Source: DASUGM01 sp036274055
Lineage (GTDB): Bacteria; Acidobacteriota; Vicinamibacteria; Vicinamibacterales; SCN-69-37
Assembly (NCBI GenBank): GCA_036274055.1
Contig: DASUGM010000336.1
Location: forward strand, 1-6,858
DNA length: 6,858 bases
Direction: 5' to 3'
Part shown: piece by piece, positions 5,415-6,858 of the stretch
Layout of the letters: each line of letters opens with the position of its first letter
Numbering within the stretch: position 1 is the first letter of the stretch
Translations under genes and position numbers: made by a program
Notes under the pieces: model-generated
Database searches by the model: none
What the model was told of the DNA's origin: nothing
What the model saw: the letters and a program-made list of their open reading frames with translations, nothing else

Positions 5415-6350
5415 TTATTTCCCGTCCCCGTAATACCCCTGCCGCGCGCGGACCGTCGCCCCCTTCACGCCCGGAACCTCGACGACAATCGCGTGCCACC
5501 CTTTTTCATCGACGCCGGTCGGTGAGTAGCGCAGGATGTAGCTCTGGCGAAAGTCGTCGAAGATCGCCTTGAACGACCGGAACAACGACGACGATCGGAA
5601 GAAGAACGACTGCGTCTGCAGCGTGCCGCCGGTGCGCTCGGCGGCCTCGACGAGCACCCGGTCGCCGTCGAAGCGCGCCCGCGGCGAACAGGACCGCACG
5701 CGATAGTCGGCGTCGCTCCCGCCGCCCGAGTGGTCGACCAGATGGACGACGGCCTCCGATCGCGCCGCCAGCTCGCGGAACATCGCGCTCGACACGATGC
5801 TGCCGCAGTCGCGGCGATCGGTCAGGCCGACGACCAGATGCCGTCGGTCCGCCGCCGGCTTGTGCAGCAGCGCCATGACCAGCGCGTCCTGAATGAGCGA
5901 GATGCCGCCGACCGCGCTGAAGGTGAGGTCGACCTTGGTGCCCGCCGGCGTCCACGGCACGGATTCGTAGACCGAGTCGCCGATCGTCAACAGCCGGAAC
6001 TGATCGTCCGGCCGCAGCAGCTTCATCACGCCCTGAATGTCTTCCTTCATGTCGCCGAGCTTGCCGGCGGTGCTGCCGCTGGTGTCGAGGAACAACGTGA
6101 CATCCACCGGCACCGATTCGATCGACACCGCCTCGATGGTCTGCTCGACGCCGTTGTCGGTCAGGCGGAAATCCTTCGCGGTGAGATTGGCGACGACGTT
6201 ATTGCCCTTCTTGACCGACGCGTTGACCGCGACCGACACCGCCGCGGCACGGAAGATCTGCTTCCTCTGCGCGGATTGGGCCGGCAGCGTGCCGGTCGCC
6301 GTGACGACGATCGTGGCGGCGGTCGCGACGGCGGCAACCACGCGGATCAA
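5415..6350 (-). CDS. Secreted VWFA-domain protein (VWFA-related Acidobacterial type)
   Basis: The product is 311 residues from a TTG start at 6350-6348. The N-terminus IRVVAAVATAATIVVTATGT followed by LPAQSAQ looks like a cleavable signal peptide. A short beta domain follows, with the family motif LTAKDFRLTDNGVEQTIEAV (residues 56-75), typical of the acidobacterial VWFA-related proteins. The VWFA domain then begins with the MIDAS sequence LFLDTSGST (Asp89, Ser91, Ser93) and has an LTDRRDC loop near 176-182. The C-terminus FRQSYILRYSPTGVDEKGWH and VRARQGYYGDGK is also characteristic. Such domains bind a metal ion and a protein partner, here outside the cytoplasm; the partner is unknown. The frame extends upstream to an ATG at 6425, but that would overlap the TPR gene by 79 nt and put 25 Arg/Gly-rich residues before the signal peptide. 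The TTG overlaps the TPR stop as TTGA, which indicates coupled translation. Confidence 0.9.
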   Translation of the reverse strand: MIRVVAAVATAATIVVTATGTLPAQSAQRKQIFRAAAVSVAVNASVKKGNNVVANLTAKDFRLTDNGVEQTIEAVSIESVPVDVTLFLDTSGSTAGKLGDMKEDIQGVMKLLRPDDQFRLLTIGDSVYESVPWTPAGTKVDLTFSAVGGISLIQDALVMALLHKPAADRRHLVVGLTDRRDCGSIVSSAMFRELAARSEAVVHLVDHSGGGSDADYRVRSCSPRARFDGDRVLVEAAERTGGTLQTQSFFFRSSSLFRSFKAIFDDFRQSYILRYSPTGVDEKGWHAIVVEVPGVKGATVRARQGYYGDGK

Positions 6351-6858
6351 CGCCGCACCGCCGCTCTGAGCGCCGCGATGCGCTCGGCCAGATGCGGATA
6401 GTCGCCGTAGAGAAACAGTCGCCACGGGTCGTCGTCGTGCGGGCGCGCGGTTCGGGCGCGCTCGATCAGATCGTAGGCGCTGGCGGCGTCGCCGCGATAG
6501 AACCGCAGCGCCGCGAGCGCAATGGATGCCGACTGCGAATCGGGTCGCAGCGTCAAGGCCTCGCCATACGCGTTCTCGGCGGCGTCGAACTGTCCGGCGG
6601 CCTGCGCGGCCTGGCCGGCGATCATGCCGGCGACGTATTTCTGATCGGCCGTCGTCGTCGCGTTGGCGATCGTGAGCCGCGCCGTCGCGATCGCGTCTTC
6701 ATACTCGGCAAGGCGCCAGTGCAGGTAGGCGAGCCGCATCTGCGCCTCACCGCCGACGTGTGGGTCAGGCACCAGCGCCGTCATCTCGACCTTGGCGTAA
6801 TTGACCTGCAGGCTGCGCTGTTCGGCGATCCGCGCGTCGCCGCGGTTGTCGCGGATCA
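6347..6858 (-). CDS. TPR-repeat protein, C-terminal 169 residues (5' end beyond right edge)
   Basis: The frame is open from the right edge to a TGA at 6349-6347, so the start lies outside the window; a methionine at 6784 is internal. The visible part consists of helix pairs of the tetratricopeptide type. Examples are AQMRLAYLHWRLAEYEDAIA, then a helix pair around YVAGMIAGQAAQAAGQFDAA, then NAYGEALTLRPDSQSASIAL with the typical TPR endings A-x-x-LRPDS and LAALRFYRGD. The last helix is HLAERIAALRAAVRR. TPR arrays serve as protein-binding scaffolds. The gene overlaps the VWFA start by 4 nt, so the two proteins are probably made together and may interact. Whether this protein is exported cannot be seen without its N-terminus. 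Confidence 0.88.
   Translation of the reverse strand, partial: IRDNRGDARIAEQRSLQVNYAKVEMTALVPDPHVGGEAQMRLAYLHWRLAEYEDAIATARLTIANATTTADQKYVAGMIAGQAAQAAGQFDAAENAYGEALTLRPDSQSASIALAALRFYRGDAASAYDLIERARTARPHDDDPWRLFLYGDYPHLAERIAALRAAVRR

Noticed and set aside
5242..5499. Minus-strand frame across the palindrome, with VLRVLRVLRV-like repeats
   Set aside because: The peptide repeats are only the translation of the CGGGTAC tandem units, and the frame overlaps the end of the VWFA gene.
5730..6401. Plus-strand reading frame of 223 codons
   Set aside because: It is antisense to the VWFA and TPR genes, with a low-complexity Arg/Asp/Gln composition.
6351..6425. Longer VWFA start at an ATG at 6425
   Set aside because: It overlaps the TPR gene by 79 nt and places 25 Arg/Gly-rich residues before a signal peptide that begins exactly at the TTG overlapping the TPR stop.

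Overview
The window is GC-rich. Its gene families point to an acidobacterium (phylum Acidobacteriota; the class cannot be told from this sequence): two large orphan FtsX/MacB-type permeases of the ADOP kind, a PadR regulator translationally coupled to one of them, and a protein of the VWFA-related family typical of Acidobacteria. No rRNA, tRNA, CRISPR array or transposase gene was found.

Left part (1-4825, all minus strand). Read in the direction of transcription, a short PadR-type repressor (4776-4414) overlaps by 4 nt an 862-residue ADOP permease (4417-1829). About 270 nt further on comes a second ADOP permease, which starts at 1558 and runs off the left edge. The gap between the two permeases is not featureless. 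It holds a perfect 13-bp palindrome next to the first permease's stop codon, and what looks like the decayed C-terminal end of another PadR gene, broken by a frameshift and a 23-bp tandem duplication. The simplest reading is two PadR-ADOP modules in tandem, of which the second has lost its regulator. Upstream of the intact padR, two copies of a 20-21 bp dyad overlap the predicted promoter and the start codon, which suggests autoregulation.

Middle part (4777-5414). The short padR upstream region is shared with a divergent gene on the plus strand (4883-5224) coding for a 113-residue protein of unknown function. Its stop codon is followed at once by an imperfect palindrome of about 185 bp, built from CGGGTACnn tandem units at both ends. 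This element fills nearly all the space up to the convergent gene's stop codon. It could be a bidirectional transcription barrier or a dispersed palindromic (REP/MITE-like) repeat.

Right part (5415-6858, minus strand). A TPR-type protein, cut by the right edge, is followed by a secreted VWFA-domain protein. The VWFA start is best placed at a TTG codon that overlaps the TPR stop codon (TTGA), so the two are probably co-translated and may work together at the cell envelope. Long plus-strand reading frames lying opposite these genes are judged to be high-GC shadows.
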